Positions 1 through 8,928 of a stretch of 37,289 bases of DNA are shown piece by piece. The notes under the pieces were generated by a model. That model had not been told where the DNA came from and did not search any database. It worked only from the letters and a program-made list of their open reading frames with translations. The stretch is from Robiginitomaculum sp. GTDB taxonomy: Bacteria > Pseudomonadota > Alphaproteobacteria > Caulobacterales > Maricaulaceae. The stretch lies in contig JAESTZ010000069.1 of the NCBI GenBank assembly GCA_016763315.1, forward strand, positions 1-37,289, in the 5' to 3' direction. The position numbers were made by a program, and so were the translations under genes. Within the stretch, counting starts at the first letter, position 1; every line of letters starts with the position of its first letter.

Positions 1-52
1 CCTTGTTTTGCACCTAATGGCAAAGGTGTGACTTTAAGTGAGGGTTATTTAG

Positions 53-130
53 CAAAGATTACACCCTTATTCACCCTTGTTAGCAATCAACAGGCGGGGA
101 TAAGTTTCAAGAATACCCCCAATATCCACA
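53..130 (-). repeat. Phased AAGGGT element, short copy
   Basis: Read on the minus strand this stretch has, in order, a DnaA-box-like TTATCC (103-98), two direct AAGGGT motifs starting exactly 10 bases apart (78-73 and 68-63), and AATCTTTG (60-53). The plus strand carries ATATCCACA at 122-130, one mismatch from the DnaA box TTATCCACA. The same order of motifs recurs at 12953-13014, so the two are related copies. Function is unknown; a protein-binding site is inferred from the spacing. Confidence 0.45.
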
Positions 131-305
131 CTTGCTATAATGGTCATGCAGCAGGTCATAAACTACCTGTTTGCGGATCTTTGACATGGTGAATACGTTC
201 TAAACTCAATAAAACGTGGGTTTGTTAGATGATTGTTACGAATGGTTGCGCCAACAACGAACCTTTTGCGTCGAGCCTTTTAACAATCTCTCCATAGGGA
301 AAACA

Positions 306-348
306 TTGAAAAACTGCCAATAGGTTTTTTACCCGACAGTTTTCAATT
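306..348 (-). terminator. Stem-loop after rluD, possible terminator
   Basis: Arms at 306-317 and 338-348 pair with a single bulged base, and a smaller GGT/ACC stem can form inside the loop. It lies a few bases beyond the rluD stop codon. The run of T after the stem in the rluD direction is short, so intrinsic termination is only a plausible reading. Confidence 0.4.
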
Positions 349-351
349 ATT

Positions 352-1362
352 TTACAAGGCCTTGATGAAATTTAGCAGTCCTTGCATGTCGCTTGGCAGG
401 TCTGCTTCAAAACTTAAGTACTCGCCGGTTACCGGGTGCTCGAAACCTAATAGTCTGGCGTGCAAAGCTTGGCGGCCAATAAACGGTGCGCTGGTTCCGT
501 CCTTGTGGCGCAATTTACGATTGCCGCGATGTTTGCCATAAACCGCATCATCAAGTACCGGACAGCCAATATGCGCCAGATGCACCCGTATTTGATGGGT
601 GCGACCGGTTTCTAGGCGGCATTCTACCAATGATGCTGCTGGCGTTCCGACCGGTTGCCCCTTTTGCTGTCCATAGTGTGACAGACATTGGTAATTGGTA
701 ATGGCGTGGCGACCAAGCTGGCTGTCAGGGTTGCGCACTACTGCTTGTTTCTTGCGGTCATGAGGTGATCTGGCAATACGGGTTTCTATTTTGCCCTCTC
801 TGGGCAGAGGCGCGCCACGGGTCAAAGCTAAATAAGCCCGCTCTACTGTGTGGGCAGCAAACTGTTCCGATAGCCCTTTGTGGGCAGCATCTGATTTGGC
901 AACTACCATTACTCCGGAAGTGTCTTTGTCGAGACGATGGACGATGCCCGGACGCTCGACCCCGCCAATTCCCGATAATGATCCAGCGCAATGAAACAAT
1001 AAGGCATTGACCAATGTGCCGCTCCAATTACCGGCGGCAGGGTGCACGGTGAGGCCGGCGGGCTTGATCAGAACAATTAAATGCTCGTCTTCGAACAAGA
1101 TATCCAGCGGTATGTCTTGTGGTTCGGGATCGGCAGAAACCGGCGGTGGAATGTCCAAAGTAAAACAATCTTTGAACCGGACTTTGGTTTTGGCGCTAAG
1201 TAACGGTTTGTCACCAAGACATAACCTACCCTCGGCCAACATTGCCTGTATGCGAACTCGTGACAGATCCGGCCACTGACTGGCTAAATAGCGATCAACG
1301 CGCTCGCCATCAGCATTTTCAAGCACGCTAAGTTGTCGTAATTGTGGATTTTCAATTGTCAT
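352..1362 (-). CDS. rluD: Ribosomal large subunit pseudouridine synthase, RluA/RluD family
   Basis: This 336-residue protein is a pseudouridine synthase of the RluA/RluD family. RluD isomerises uridines in helix 69 of 23S rRNA (E. coli U1911, U1915, U1917). An S4-type RNA-binding segment occupies about residues 18-75 (VDRYLASQWPDLSRVRIQAM), followed by the catalytic domain. The signature HRLDKDTSG lies at 142-150, with Asp145 as the expected nucleophile, and GRTHQIRVHL is present near residue 255. Length is normal for RluD. It is divergent from the PhoD gene, with 53 bases between the start codons. Closely related RluA-family members (RluC) share the motifs; the S4 domain, the length and the usual alphaproteobacterial annotation favour RluD. 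Confidence 0.9.
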   Translation of the reverse strand: MTIENPQLRQLSVLENADGERVDRYLASQWPDLSRVRIQAMLAEGRLCLGDKPLLSAKTKVRFKDCFTLDIPPPVSADPEPQDIPLDILFEDEHLIVLIKPAGLTVHPAAGNWSGTLVNALLFHCAGSLSGIGGVERPGIVHRLDKDTSGVMVVAKSDAAHKGLSEQFAAHTVERAYLALTRGAPLPREGKIETRIARSPHDRKKQAVVRNPDSQLGRHAITNYQCLSHYGQQKGQPVGTPAASLVECRLETGRTHQIRVHLAHIGCPVLDDAVYGKHRGNRKLRHKDGTSAPFIGRQALHARLLGFEHPVTGEYLSFEADLPSDMQGLLNFIKAL

Positions 1363-1415
1363 CTGCTTGGCTTAAGCGCAGATTGGCATAAAGGCAACGT
1401 TTTAGGGCTTATGAA

Positions 1416-3107
1416 ATGAAAAATGATACTAATAAGGGCTGGACACGAAGGGCAGCGTTAAGTGCTGGCGGGCTTGGGGTTCTTGGTGGAGCTGCTAGCT
1501 GTGCACCAAAAATTGAAGCCCGCTCAAATGTGCCGGTAAACGGTTCATTCCAGCATGGTATTGCCTCTGGTGATCCACTATCGGATCAGGTGATATTGTG
1601 GACGTGCATCACAAAAGGCGGCGGAAGTCTTCGTTGGGAAATTGCAACTGACCCGGAATTCGCTTTCGTGGTAAAATCAGCAGAAAGCGCAGTCGCAGGC
1701 GGAAAAATTGTACCGGTGAAAGTAGATGTCTACGGACTAAAACCGGCAACTGAATATTATTATCGCTTTATTCGCGGTGAAAACATTTCGATGACCGGTA
1801 GAACCAAAACCCTGCCAGTTGGAAATGTGGATCAAATATCCATAGCTGTTGTCTCATGCTCTAATCATCCGGCTGGTTATTTTCATTCCTACGCCCATTT
1901 GGCCACTGCCGATCCAGTTGATGTGGTTCTGGCGCTTGGTGATTATATTTATGAATATGGACTTGGGGGTTATGCTACTGAATTTGCAGAAGAATTAAGG
2001 CGAGTTCCCGAGCCAAAACATGAATGTGTAAGTTATGATGATTATGCCAAAAGATACGCGCAATATCATCGTGATACTGATCTGCAGGCCGCTCATGCCG
2101 TCGCGCCTTGGATATTGACCTGGGACGATCATGAAAGCGCTAATGATAGTTGGAAGGGCGGGGCGCAAAATCATGATGCCAGCACCCAAGGCCCGTGGGC
2201 TGCTAGAGAATCAGCTTCGTTAAAGGCGTTTTACGATTGGACACCAACCAGAGAGCCGCAAAATGGCTTGCCTCTTACCGCCAATTACCGCCGGTTTGAT
2301 TTTGGCAATCTGGCCAGCTTAACCATGCTGGAAACCAGACTTTCCGGGCGTTCCGAGCCAATTACCTTTGATCAGTTTCCGGTTCCTAATGATGCAGATC
2401 CAAATGATAACCAAGTACAGGAAAAGTTACGGGTTTTTGAGCAAGAAGTGCTTGGTGATGAAACCCGTAGAATGCTTGGTGACAAGCAATCCGAATTTGT
2501 GGCAAATGCTTTGCAAACTTCGGTAGCTGGCGGGCAAAAATGGCAAATTATCGGTAATCAAACCTTGTTTGCAGAGATCCGCTCACCGGATTATATGAAG
2601 ACGCTGCCCGCTTGGTTGAAATGGATCGTCAAACGTAGCGAGCCTTTATATTACCAATATTTCCAGCGCTCGCGGTTAAACCCGTTATTAAACCTTGATA
2701 GTTGGGACGGTTATCCGGCAGCAAGAGAACGCTTCTATAATAAAGCTAAAGAAGCCGGAGCTAACTTGTTGGTAGTCACTGGTGATACTCATGATTTTAT
2801 GGCCGCAGATCTTAAAGATAGAAAAGGAAATCGCATTGGAACAGAGCTTGGAACCTCCGGGGTTTCTAGCCCCGGTAACTTTGCTTATGTTTCCGCACCG
2901 GGAGTTAACTTTGGGGAGCTGACCGAGAAGAAGAACCCGGATTTGCTACTGCACGATACTAAATACACAGGCTATATTCGGATGTTGGTCAAACCAGATG
3001 AGGTGTTGGCTGACTTTATTAGCACCTCTGATGTTCGGCAGATAAACTGGAGCGCGAAAACAGAATATAGCTTTGTTGTAACCCAAAATGAGATTTTAAA
3101 GGTTTAA
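1416..3107 (+). CDS. phoD: Alkaline phosphatase D family, Tat-exported
   Basis: A 563-residue PhoD-family metallophosphoesterase (phosphodiesterase/alkaline phosphatase). The N-terminus carries a twin-arginine motif (TRRAAL, residues 11-16), then a small-residue hydrophobic stretch ending at AASC, a weak lipobox, so the enzyme is probably folded in the cytoplasm and exported by Tat. A fibronectin-like PhoD N-terminal domain spans about 40-135. Metal-site motifs of the catalytic domain are visible: LGDYIYE from residue 174, WDDHES from 236, GNQ near 385 and TGDTHDF from 455. The start at 1416 is preceded by TAGGG at 1403-1407. Its stop codon overlaps that of the convergent putP gene by four bases (TTAA). 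A role in scavenging phosphate from organic esters is inferred from the family. Confidence 0.88.
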   Translation: MKNDTNKGWTRRAALSAGGLGVLGGAASCAPKIEARSNVPVNGSFQHGIASGDPLSDQVILWTCITKGGGSLRWEIATDPEFAFVVKSAESAVAGGKIVPVKVDVYGLKPATEYYYRFIRGENISMTGRTKTLPVGNVDQISIAVVSCSNHPAGYFHSYAHLATADPVDVVLALGDYIYEYGLGGYATEFAEELRRVPEPKHECVSYDDYAKRYAQYHRDTDLQAAHAVAPWILTWDDHESANDSWKGGAQNHDASTQGPWAARESASLKAFYDWTPTREPQNGLPLTANYRRFDFGNLASLTMLETRLSGRSEPITFDQFPVPNDADPNDNQVQEKLRVFEQEVLGDETRRMLGDKQSEFVANALQTSVAGGQKWQIIGNQTLFAEIRSPDYMKTLPAWLKWIVKRSEPLYYQYFQRSRLNPLLNLDSWDGYPAARERFYNKAKEAGANLLVVTGDTHDFMAADLKDRKGNRIGTELGTSGVSSPGNFAYVSAPGVNFGELTEKKNPDLLLHDTKYTGYIRMLVKPDEVLADFISTSDVRQINWSAKTEYSFVVTQNEILKV

Positions 3108-4492
3108 TCCCGTTGTCTAAGAAAAAACGCCAATAAAAAAGCAATAACAAATGGGGCTACTCGCTCTAGCACATCTCCTGGAGCATTGGGCAGCAGATAG
3201 AACCAAATGGTTAGAAAGAACCCGGTCAACATTGAAAGTAAAACCCCAATGCCACTTGGTGGCCGGTTCAAGGCTCGTAGTAGCACCACTGGTCCAAAAG
3301 CGGCTCCCATTGCTGACCATGCAAACAATACACGTGAAAAAATTGATGCCGGAACCATTAACGTCAACACCACTGCTATGACACTAACAGCTAAAGTTAC
3401 CATTTGCGAGATCAACAATTCCTTGCCGGCAAACCTTCTGGCCAAACCCATATCATGGGCAGCAGCAGAACCAGCGGCCAGTAACAGGCTATCTGCGGTG
3501 GACATGATCGCGGATAATACTGCGGCAAGAACAATACCGGCCAAAGCTGCTGGTAATAGAGATTGGCTAAGTGCAAAGAACACTGTTTCCGGCGCGGTAT
3601 CTGTGCCAAGCAATGAGCGGGCGCTAAGTCCTAAAACAGCCATGGACGAGAAAATAACAACTGACCAAGTGATGGCAATGGTAAAGCCTGAACGAATGTC
3701 TGCCACTGAACGCAAAGCCATCAATCTGGTTAGTAATTGCGGTTGTCCCAATGGTCCGATACCAATTCCCAAACAGCCAAGAACAAAACCGATAGTGGCA
3801 ATGCCCGCTGCTGGCATAGTAGTTTCACTTCCTGTGGCGGCAGTAAAAACCGCTATGGGGGACCCCAGTTCAATGACCGCCAATATTGCCAATATCAATG
3901 CGACAATTACCATAAACCCTGCTTGCATGGCATCGGTTACGCTTACTGCCCAGAAACCTCCTACCCATGTGTAGAGCAATACCACGCCCGCGCCGATCAT
4001 GACTGCAGTCGTCATCGACAAATCAAATGCAGAAGAAAACGCTTTGCCGGCGCCTTGAAATTGACTGGCAACATACAATGAAAAGCAAAACAGGATTAAC
4101 AAAGCAGCTATTATTTGAATGACGGACTTTAACTTTCCAGAAACCCCCAACACCAAAAAATCGGTTAGCGTTATTAGGTCATACTTCTCGGAAGCTTGTC
4201 GTAATACCGGCCCTATTACCAGCCATACCACTACATAACCCAGCCATACTCCGGGTAATATCCATAAAGCCATTGTCCCGGTAATGTAGAAGAAACCTGA
4301 AAGCCCTAATAAAACCCATGCTGATGAGGAAGATGCAGAATAAGAAAGCGCACTAACCCATGGCCCGAGTGTTCGTCCACCGAGAAAAAAGTCTGCCATT
4401 GAATGGGTACGACTTTTTGCCCAAAAGCCAATGCCTAACAAAGCAAGTTGATACAAAACAAGAGTGATAAGAGTTATGGTGGAAGCTTGCAA
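3104..4492 (-). CDS. putP: Sodium/solute symporter, PutP-like
   Basis: A 462-residue polytopic membrane protein of the sodium:solute symporter family (SSF), closest in pattern to the sodium/proline symporter PutP. The N-terminal helices contain the PutP-like FFLGGRTLGPWVSALSYSA and SSSSAWVLLGLSG segments; about twelve to thirteen hydrophobic helices follow, ending in a short FFLRQRD tail. It is somewhat shorter than E. coli PutP (about 500). The start is a TTG with AGGA/AGGT stretches upstream. It lies 10 bases after the nitroreductase stop on the same strand, so the two are probably co-transcribed. Substrate cannot be fixed from sequence; proline is the family-based guess and other solutes are possible. 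Confidence 0.82.
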   Translation of the reverse strand: MQASTITLITLVLYQLALLGIGFWAKSRTHSMADFFLGGRTLGPWVSALSYSASSSSAWVLLGLSGFFYITGTMALWILPGVWLGYVVVWLVIGPVLRQASEKYDLITLTDFLVLGVSGKLKSVIQIIAALLILFCFSLYVASQFQGAGKAFSSAFDLSMTTAVMIGAGVVLLYTWVGGFWAVSVTDAMQAGFMVIVALILAILAVIELGSPIAVFTAATGSETTMPAAGIATIGFVLGCLGIGIGPLGQPQLLTRLMALRSVADIRSGFTIAITWSVVIFSSMAVLGLSARSLLGTDTAPETVFFALSQSLLPAALAGIVLAAVLSAIMSTADSLLLAAGSAAAHDMGLARRFAGKELLISQMVTLAVSVIAVVLTLMVPASIFSRVLFAWSAMGAAFGPVVLLRALNRPPSGIGVLLSMLTGFFLTIWFYLLPNAPGDVLERVAPFVIAFLLAFFLRQRD

Positions 4493-4502
4493 AACCTATG
4501 TC

Positions 4503-5174
4503 CTATTCAATAAATTTGGCTATTTCATCAAGGGACTTGCGACCAATATCTGGAACCCGTGCATCATCAGTCGCAAACCCGGCAACCACGATCATCACCG
4601 CACGTTCCGACTTTGGTCGGCCAAGTAAGTCTCGTAAAAAATTCATTGGTGATGGGGTATGAGTCAAAGTGGCCAATCCAGCCCGGTGCAACGCGGCAAT
4701 AAGAAGTCCGCTAGCCAAGCCGACGCTTTCTTGAATGTAATAGTGTTTGGATCGCTCGCCGGTGTCTTTATCAATACTGTAGTTCTGTTGAAAAACCACG
4801 ATCAACCAAGGAGCTGTTTCCAAGAACGGTTTGTGTTCATCGGTGCCAAGGTGTGCTAGATCCTTTAACCATTGTTTACCGGCCTTGCCTGCGTAAAAAA
4901 TTTTCTCTTCCTTTTCGGCAGCTTCTCGTATTTTTGCTTTCACCTGTTGGTTTGAGATCGCAACAAATGTCCAAGGTTGCTTGTTAGCTCCAGAGGGGGC
5001 TGTGCCTGCGGTACGTATTGCCCATTTAATGGTGGAAGCTGGTATTGGCTCAGGTGAAAAATCACGCACTGTACGGCGATTGCTCATCTCCGCAAAAAAG
5101 GTTTCGGCTCTGCTAGTGGTCTCATCTGCCGAGAGTTTGTTTCGGTGCGGCAATGCAATGGTTTTAAATTTCAT
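4503..5174 (-). CDS. Nitroreductase-fold flavoprotein, iodotyrosine deiodinase-like
   Basis: A 223-residue FMN-dependent nitroreductase-fold protein. Arginines in SNRRTVRDFS (31-40) and the SGANKQPW loop (61-68) are FMN-contact features of the family. The pattern matches the iodotyrosine deiodinase (IYD) branch rather than general nitroreductases. By my recalled alignment with human IYD, the substrate-covering lid residues Glu157, Tyr161 and Lys182 correspond here to Glu90, Tyr94 and Lys115 with identical spacing. THTPSPMNFL (161-170) and RVPDIGRKSLDEI near the C-terminus are also IYD-like. Such enzymes reductively dehalogenate halotyrosines. It precedes the symporter gene by 10 bases. The N-terminal membrane anchor of animal IYD is absent, as in bacterial homologues. 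Substrate specificity is inferred, not shown. Confidence 0.75.
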   Translation of the reverse strand: MKFKTIALPHRNKLSADETTSRAETFFAEMSNRRTVRDFSPEPIPASTIKWAIRTAGTAPSGANKQPWTFVAISNQQVKAKIREAAEKEEKIFYAGKAGKQWLKDLAHLGTDEHKPFLETAPWLIVVFQQNYSIDKDTGERSKHYYIQESVGLASGLLIAALHRAGLATLTHTPSPMNFLRDLLGRPKSERAVMIVVAGFATDDARVPDIGRKSLDEIAKFIE

Positions 5175-5213
5175 TTGGATTTCTGCGCTATGGTTAATGA
5201 TATTTACCCGATG

Positions 5214-5250
5214 TTAACGCAAATATATGATTTGTTAACCTCGATTAACG
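5214..5250 (+). promoter_or_regulatory. Three phased TTAAC motifs upstream of podJ
   Basis: TTAAC occurs on the plus strand at 5214, 5235 and 5245, so starts are 21 and 10 bases apart, about two turns and one turn of the helix. They sit between the divergent IYD-like gene and podJ. TTAA half-sites are the core of the CtrA box (TTAA-N7-TTAA), but the spacer of the last pair is six rather than seven, so a CtrA site is only suggested. Confidence 0.3.
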
Positions 5251-5364
5251 TGGTGTTACCGGTAGTTCCGGGCAATACCGCAAGATATAGTAGTGTATGA
5301 CTTTGGTTTACACCATATACCATGGTGCTAATGTGGAAACTTGTCCGTTAGGGGAGTGATTCGG

Positions 5365-8300
5365 ATGGCTGGTAACGGTCCTTGGAGTGTTAAGGGAATT
5401 GACCCTAAAGCTCGTGCTGCTGCTAAGGAAGCGGCGCAGCGCCGGGGTATGACTTTAGGCGAATGGTTAAGTGTGAAAATGCTTGAACCTGACACCGGTA
5501 ATTCTGCAACCGGACAAAGCCAAAACAACTTTCCTAGAAGCGTACTTGCTTCTTCCGAATATTTACCGCATCAAAACTTTCCCTCTCGTTCAGCAATAAA
5601 CGCAGATCATCGTCCAGCTGGCGATGAGCATTTGTTCACTGAAATTGAAAACCTTGCCCGTAGGTTAGAGGCTACTGAACACCGTTCAACTTTGGCAATA
5701 ACCGGAATAGACCAGACTGTTCTAGGCTTATTGGCTCGCCTCGAGGGAGTGGAGGGTTCGCAAGTTGACGTTACCAAGCAGTTGGAAAATTCGCTGCAAA
5801 CCTTAGATGTACGTCTTGGGCAAGCTGATATTGAGCTAGATGAATTAACTACCAAATTTTCACGCGAATTAAAAGATACCGCCAGACGCGTTGATACTAT
5901 TGGCGAGCAAACTGATACCAATAATAGCGCCATTCGCCACGAAGTCGGCAAAGATGTGGAACTGATCAACAATCGTTCTGATGAAATAAGTCAACGTTTA
6001 GCTAAGGCTGAAAAACAAACAGATGCGGCGATCCGCACTCTTGAGGCTAGTTTTGTTAGTATTGACACCCGTCTAAAATCTGCTGAAACGAGCTTGGAGC
6101 AAAATTCAGATATCGGATTGTCAAAAAAATTCGATGATCAATTCTCTTTGATCAGCCGTGAATTAATTAAAGTGGTTGCTGAAACAAGAGGCCAGCTTGC
6201 AGCACAGATAGAAGCCCATGCCGCCAATCCAAAGCTGGCGCAAATGGATGATGCTCTTAGTCGTATGCAGCAAAAGTTTGCCAATACTGAAAGCCGTCAT
6301 GCCAGCACTTTGGAAAAAATTGCTGTAGCGGTTGCAAAAATGGGCGATGCTGTTGAAGGTCGATTGCAAAAGTCAGAACAAAAGACAGAAAAGCAACTTG
6401 ATAGCATACAACAAAGCAATGCAAATGCCCTGGACAAGGTTGGTCATTCTATGGCCGAGGTCGCTAAAAGACTTGAAGTTAGATTGGATAGTATAGACCA
6501 GAAAGAGAAAGATAAAGCTGCCGAGAATGATTTAGAGGTGCGCTTACGGGAATCCGAAGCAAGAACCGGGGAACTGGTCGAGCAGGCTTTGCAGAGAGTT
6601 CATCAAAGATTGGATGCAACTGCAGATCAGGTAAGTAATGACCTTTCGCCGTTGCAACAGGCTTTAAATAAATTAACGGATCGTTTGGTGGCTATCGAAG
6701 AAAGTTCAACCCCGCCGTTTTCTGAACCAGATATTGAACAAGGCGATGAAATAGAGAGTAAGTTTCCACCGGAAGACAAGTCTTGGGAACAGGATGAAGC
6801 CTTGTATGGGCAGTCGGAAGAACTGGTTCCTCCAAGCGTTCCAGATGTAGATGTGGTTCACGAAAGTATTTATGGTACTTATACAGAACCCGGTCTTCCG
6901 TCATTAGGTGAGCAAGAGACATTCGGTGCTCCTCCTGAGTATTCTGGCAATTATGGTTCAACAGCTCATGACCAGTCATTGAATATTGGTGCGACCGCTG
7001 GCTCTGATTTTATGGCAGCTGCTCGTCGTTCTGTATTACAATCATCGCAAACCCCGCAAAAGACCGAGTACCCAGCAGGCCCGGCCGCCCCAGTGCAGGC
7101 GGGTATGACAAAGTCTGGTACCGATGGCGGTAATCGAAAGCTATTGGTTGCTGCCAGCCTGTTTGCAATAATTGCTATTGGTGGAGCTGCATCCGTTGCA
7201 GTGCTTGATTTCGGAGGGGCGGCAAATGCTGTGCCTGTGCTGGCTCAACAGGAACTAGCTGATCCAGTTCTTGATGGTTCTGATTCTTTGATGAGTTCGC
7301 GGAACCTAGATAAAAGTGATACTATTGTTCCAAGCCAAGTGAACTCTACCACAGAAACTCCAACATCATCGCCGGTATTGCTTACCAAAACCGAAACTAT
7401 AGTGAAACCAGCAGCACCAAATAGCTCCGGTAACACTGCTAATAAATCAAATGATACTGATGTTAAAGCTATAACGCCATCGGTAAAACAACTTGCTCAA
7501 AGGTCAACGGAACCGAAGAAGACGGTATCAAGAGCGCCAATTCTAACCAACGCTGTACAAACAATCAGCTCTAATCCGCCAGTAACATTGGTAAATACTA
7601 ATCCAATATCTTCTAGGCCAAGTCTACAACAGGCAGCTGTAGCAGGTGACCCTATTGCCCAGTATCAATATGCAATTTCTCTACTTGATAGCCGGCAACC
7701 GGAACAGGCAGCAACTTACATGCAACAAGCTGCAAACCGTGGTTTGCCTGCCGCACAATACCAATTGGCAAAGTATTATGAAAATGGAACGGGCTTAGCT
7801 ATTGATGAAAGCGAAGCTCGCCGTTGGACAGAACGAGCAGCTTATGGCGGTAATCGTCGAGCAATGCATAATTTGGCAATGTTCCATGCCGAAGGTAAAA
7901 CGGTTCCGCAAAGTTACGAAAGTGCGGCTAAATGGTTTGAAGAAGCCGCATTATTAGGTTTGGCGAATTCACAATTTAATCTTGCCTTGCTTTATGAGCA
8001 GGGGTTGGGAGTGCCCAAAAGCGTACCTGATGCTTATGCTTGGTACGCAATAGCTGCCAAGAAAGGTGATCGTGGGGCGGCGCAAAAACTTGAGGCACTA
8101 AAAGCAGCTCTTCCCGCAGAAGCGGTTGTAGAGGCTAATAAGATCACCGAAAGGTTTAAGCCTCGTCCTCTTGATCTGGCAGCAAACGGGGTGTTTCGCA
8201 ATGTAACTTGGGCTCGTCCGCAAGTTAATGACCAGACAGCGGTTAGCCGTGCTCAGGTATTGTTATCTAGAATGGGATATTCGCCTGGCCCAGCAGATGG

Positions 8301-8421
8301 AAATGTTGGTGAAAGAACCAGATTGGCAGTGATTTCGTATGAGCGTGATAACGGATTGGCTCAAACTGGACGAATAGATGCTAGTTTATTGAGTAAGCTA
8401 GAACGGGGCGCTGCAAATTAA
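5365..8421 (+). CDS. podJ: Polar localization factor PodJ
   Basis: A protein of 1018 residues with the full PodJ architecture. The N-terminus (PWSVKGIDPKARAAAKEAAQ and the following RRGMTLGEWLSVKML) is the conserved PodJ signature. A long coiled-coil region runs from about 80 to 450, then an acidic, proline-containing linker, one membrane helix at about 593-613, a Ser/Thr-rich periplasmic linker, Sel1/TPR-like repeats at about 757-905 and a C-terminal peptidoglycan-binding domain at about 960-1015. Caulobacter PodJ (974 residues) organises pole development and is shortened by periplasmic proteolysis. I chose ATG 5365 because AGGGGAG (5350-5356) sits eight bases before it; a TTG at 5341 would add eight residues but lies upstream of this ribosome-binding site. 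A GATTC (CcrM-type GANTC) overlaps the leader at 5358. Confidence 0.9.
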   Translation: MAGNGPWSVKGIDPKARAAAKEAAQRRGMTLGEWLSVKMLEPDTGNSATGQSQNNFPRSVLASSEYLPHQNFPSRSAINADHRPAGDEHLFTEIENLARRLEATEHRSTLAITGIDQTVLGLLARLEGVEGSQVDVTKQLENSLQTLDVRLGQADIELDELTTKFSRELKDTARRVDTIGEQTDTNNSAIRHEVGKDVELINNRSDEISQRLAKAEKQTDAAIRTLEASFVSIDTRLKSAETSLEQNSDIGLSKKFDDQFSLISRELIKVVAETRGQLAAQIEAHAANPKLAQMDDALSRMQQKFANTESRHASTLEKIAVAVAKMGDAVEGRLQKSEQKTEKQLDSIQQSNANALDKVGHSMAEVAKRLEVRLDSIDQKEKDKAAENDLEVRLRESEARTGELVEQALQRVHQRLDATADQVSNDLSPLQQALNKLTDRLVAIEESSTPPFSEPDIEQGDEIESKFPPEDKSWEQDEALYGQSEELVPPSVPDVDVVHESIYGTYTEPGLPSLGEQETFGAPPEYSGNYGSTAHDQSLNIGATAGSDFMAAARRSVLQSSQTPQKTEYPAGPAAPVQAGMTKSGTDGGNRKLLVAASLFAIIAIGGAASVAVLDFGGAANAVPVLAQQELADPVLDGSDSLMSSRNLDKSDTIVPSQVNSTTETPTSSPVLLTKTETIVKPAAPNSSGNTANKSNDTDVKAITPSVKQLAQRSTEPKKTVSRAPILTNAVQTISSNPPVTLVNTNPISSRPSLQQAAVAGDPIAQYQYAISLLDSRQPEQAATYMQQAANRGLPAAQYQLAKYYENGTGLAIDESEARRWTERAAYGGNRRAMHNLAMFHAEGKTVPQSYESAAKWFEEAALLGLANSQFNLALLYEQGLGVPKSVPDAYAWYAIAAKKGDRGAAQKLEALKAALPAEAVVEANKITERFKPRPLDLAANGVFRNVTWARPQVNDQTAVSRAQVLLSRMGYSPGPADGNVGERTRLAVISYERDNGLAQTGRIDASLLSKLERGAAN

Positions 8422-8496
8422 GCCCGGTCATGATTTTTCTATATAGTAAAATCCAGATTTTATTCAGAAAGTGTGCTAAAATAGGAGTTGGTTGCC

Positions 8497-8928
8497 ATGA
8501 CTGTTAATTCGTCAGGAATTTATATGTTGTTGGGGCGTTATCTCCTGGGATTATACTTTTTGGTTCCCGGAGTGGCAAAAGTTTTAGCTCCGGATTTACA
8601 ATTGGCTTTGATGCATCATCATAGTATTCCGTATGCTATTGTGTTATTATATATTGCCGGTATTGCACAAATTGCCGGAGCCATTGCATTGATGAGTAAT
8701 CGCTTTGTGCGAATTGCCTGTATTGGTTTTGTAATTTATATTTTAATTATTAACTTCAGTTTACATGACTTTTGGAATTACTCAGGTGGATCAGCGGTGC
8801 GTGAGCTTCAAAGCTTTATCAAAAACCTAGGAATTCTGGCCGGCCTTTTGGTGTTGACCGGTATTAGTGTGAAGCGTTCATTGGAATTAAAGACTATATT
8901 TAGTACAGATAGAAACTATTCCGGTTAA
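8497..8928 (+). CDS. DoxX-family membrane protein
   Basis: A 143-residue protein with four predicted membrane helices. The opening [20 protein letters not shown] and the conserved [13 protein letters not shown] segment fit the DoxX/DoxD-like family, small integral membrane proteins of mostly undefined function. I chose ATG 8497 because TAGGAG at 8482-8487 lies nine bases upstream; the in-frame TTG at 8488 is too close to that site. It follows podJ by 75 bases on the same strand, and its stop overlaps the stop of the convergent thiolase gene by four bases (TTAA). No specific role can be assigned. Confidence 0.7.
   Translation: MTVNSSGIYMLLGRYLLGLYFLVPGVAKVLAPDLQLALMHHHSIPYAIVLLYIAGIAQIAGAIALMSNRFVRIACIGFVIYILIINFSLHDFWNYSGGSAVRELQSFIKNLGILAGLLVLTGISVKRSLELKTIFSTDRNYSG

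Larger units (their letters stand above)
1..351. other. Gene-free left edge
   Basis: I see no convincing gene on either strand in these 351 bases. The stretch holds an AAGGGT-type element at 53-130 and a stem-loop at 306-348, described separately. In many alphaproteobacteria rpoH follows rluD; no rpoH-like reading frame is visible here within 351 bases downstream of the rluD stop. Confidence 0.6.

Noticed and set aside
758-1279. Several 80-90 codon frames overlapping rluD on both strands
   Set aside because: They are shadows of the rluD coding frame with no start context or recognisable domain.
3207-3974. Plus-strand open frame of 255 codons antisense to putP
   Set aside because: It lies wholly within the well-supported symporter gene, and its composition (Ala/Thr/Asn-rich, no domain) is that of a mirror frame.
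5235-5249. Canonical CtrA box TTAA-N7-TTAA
   Set aside because: The spacer is six bases, so the full consensus is not met; kept only as phased half-sites.
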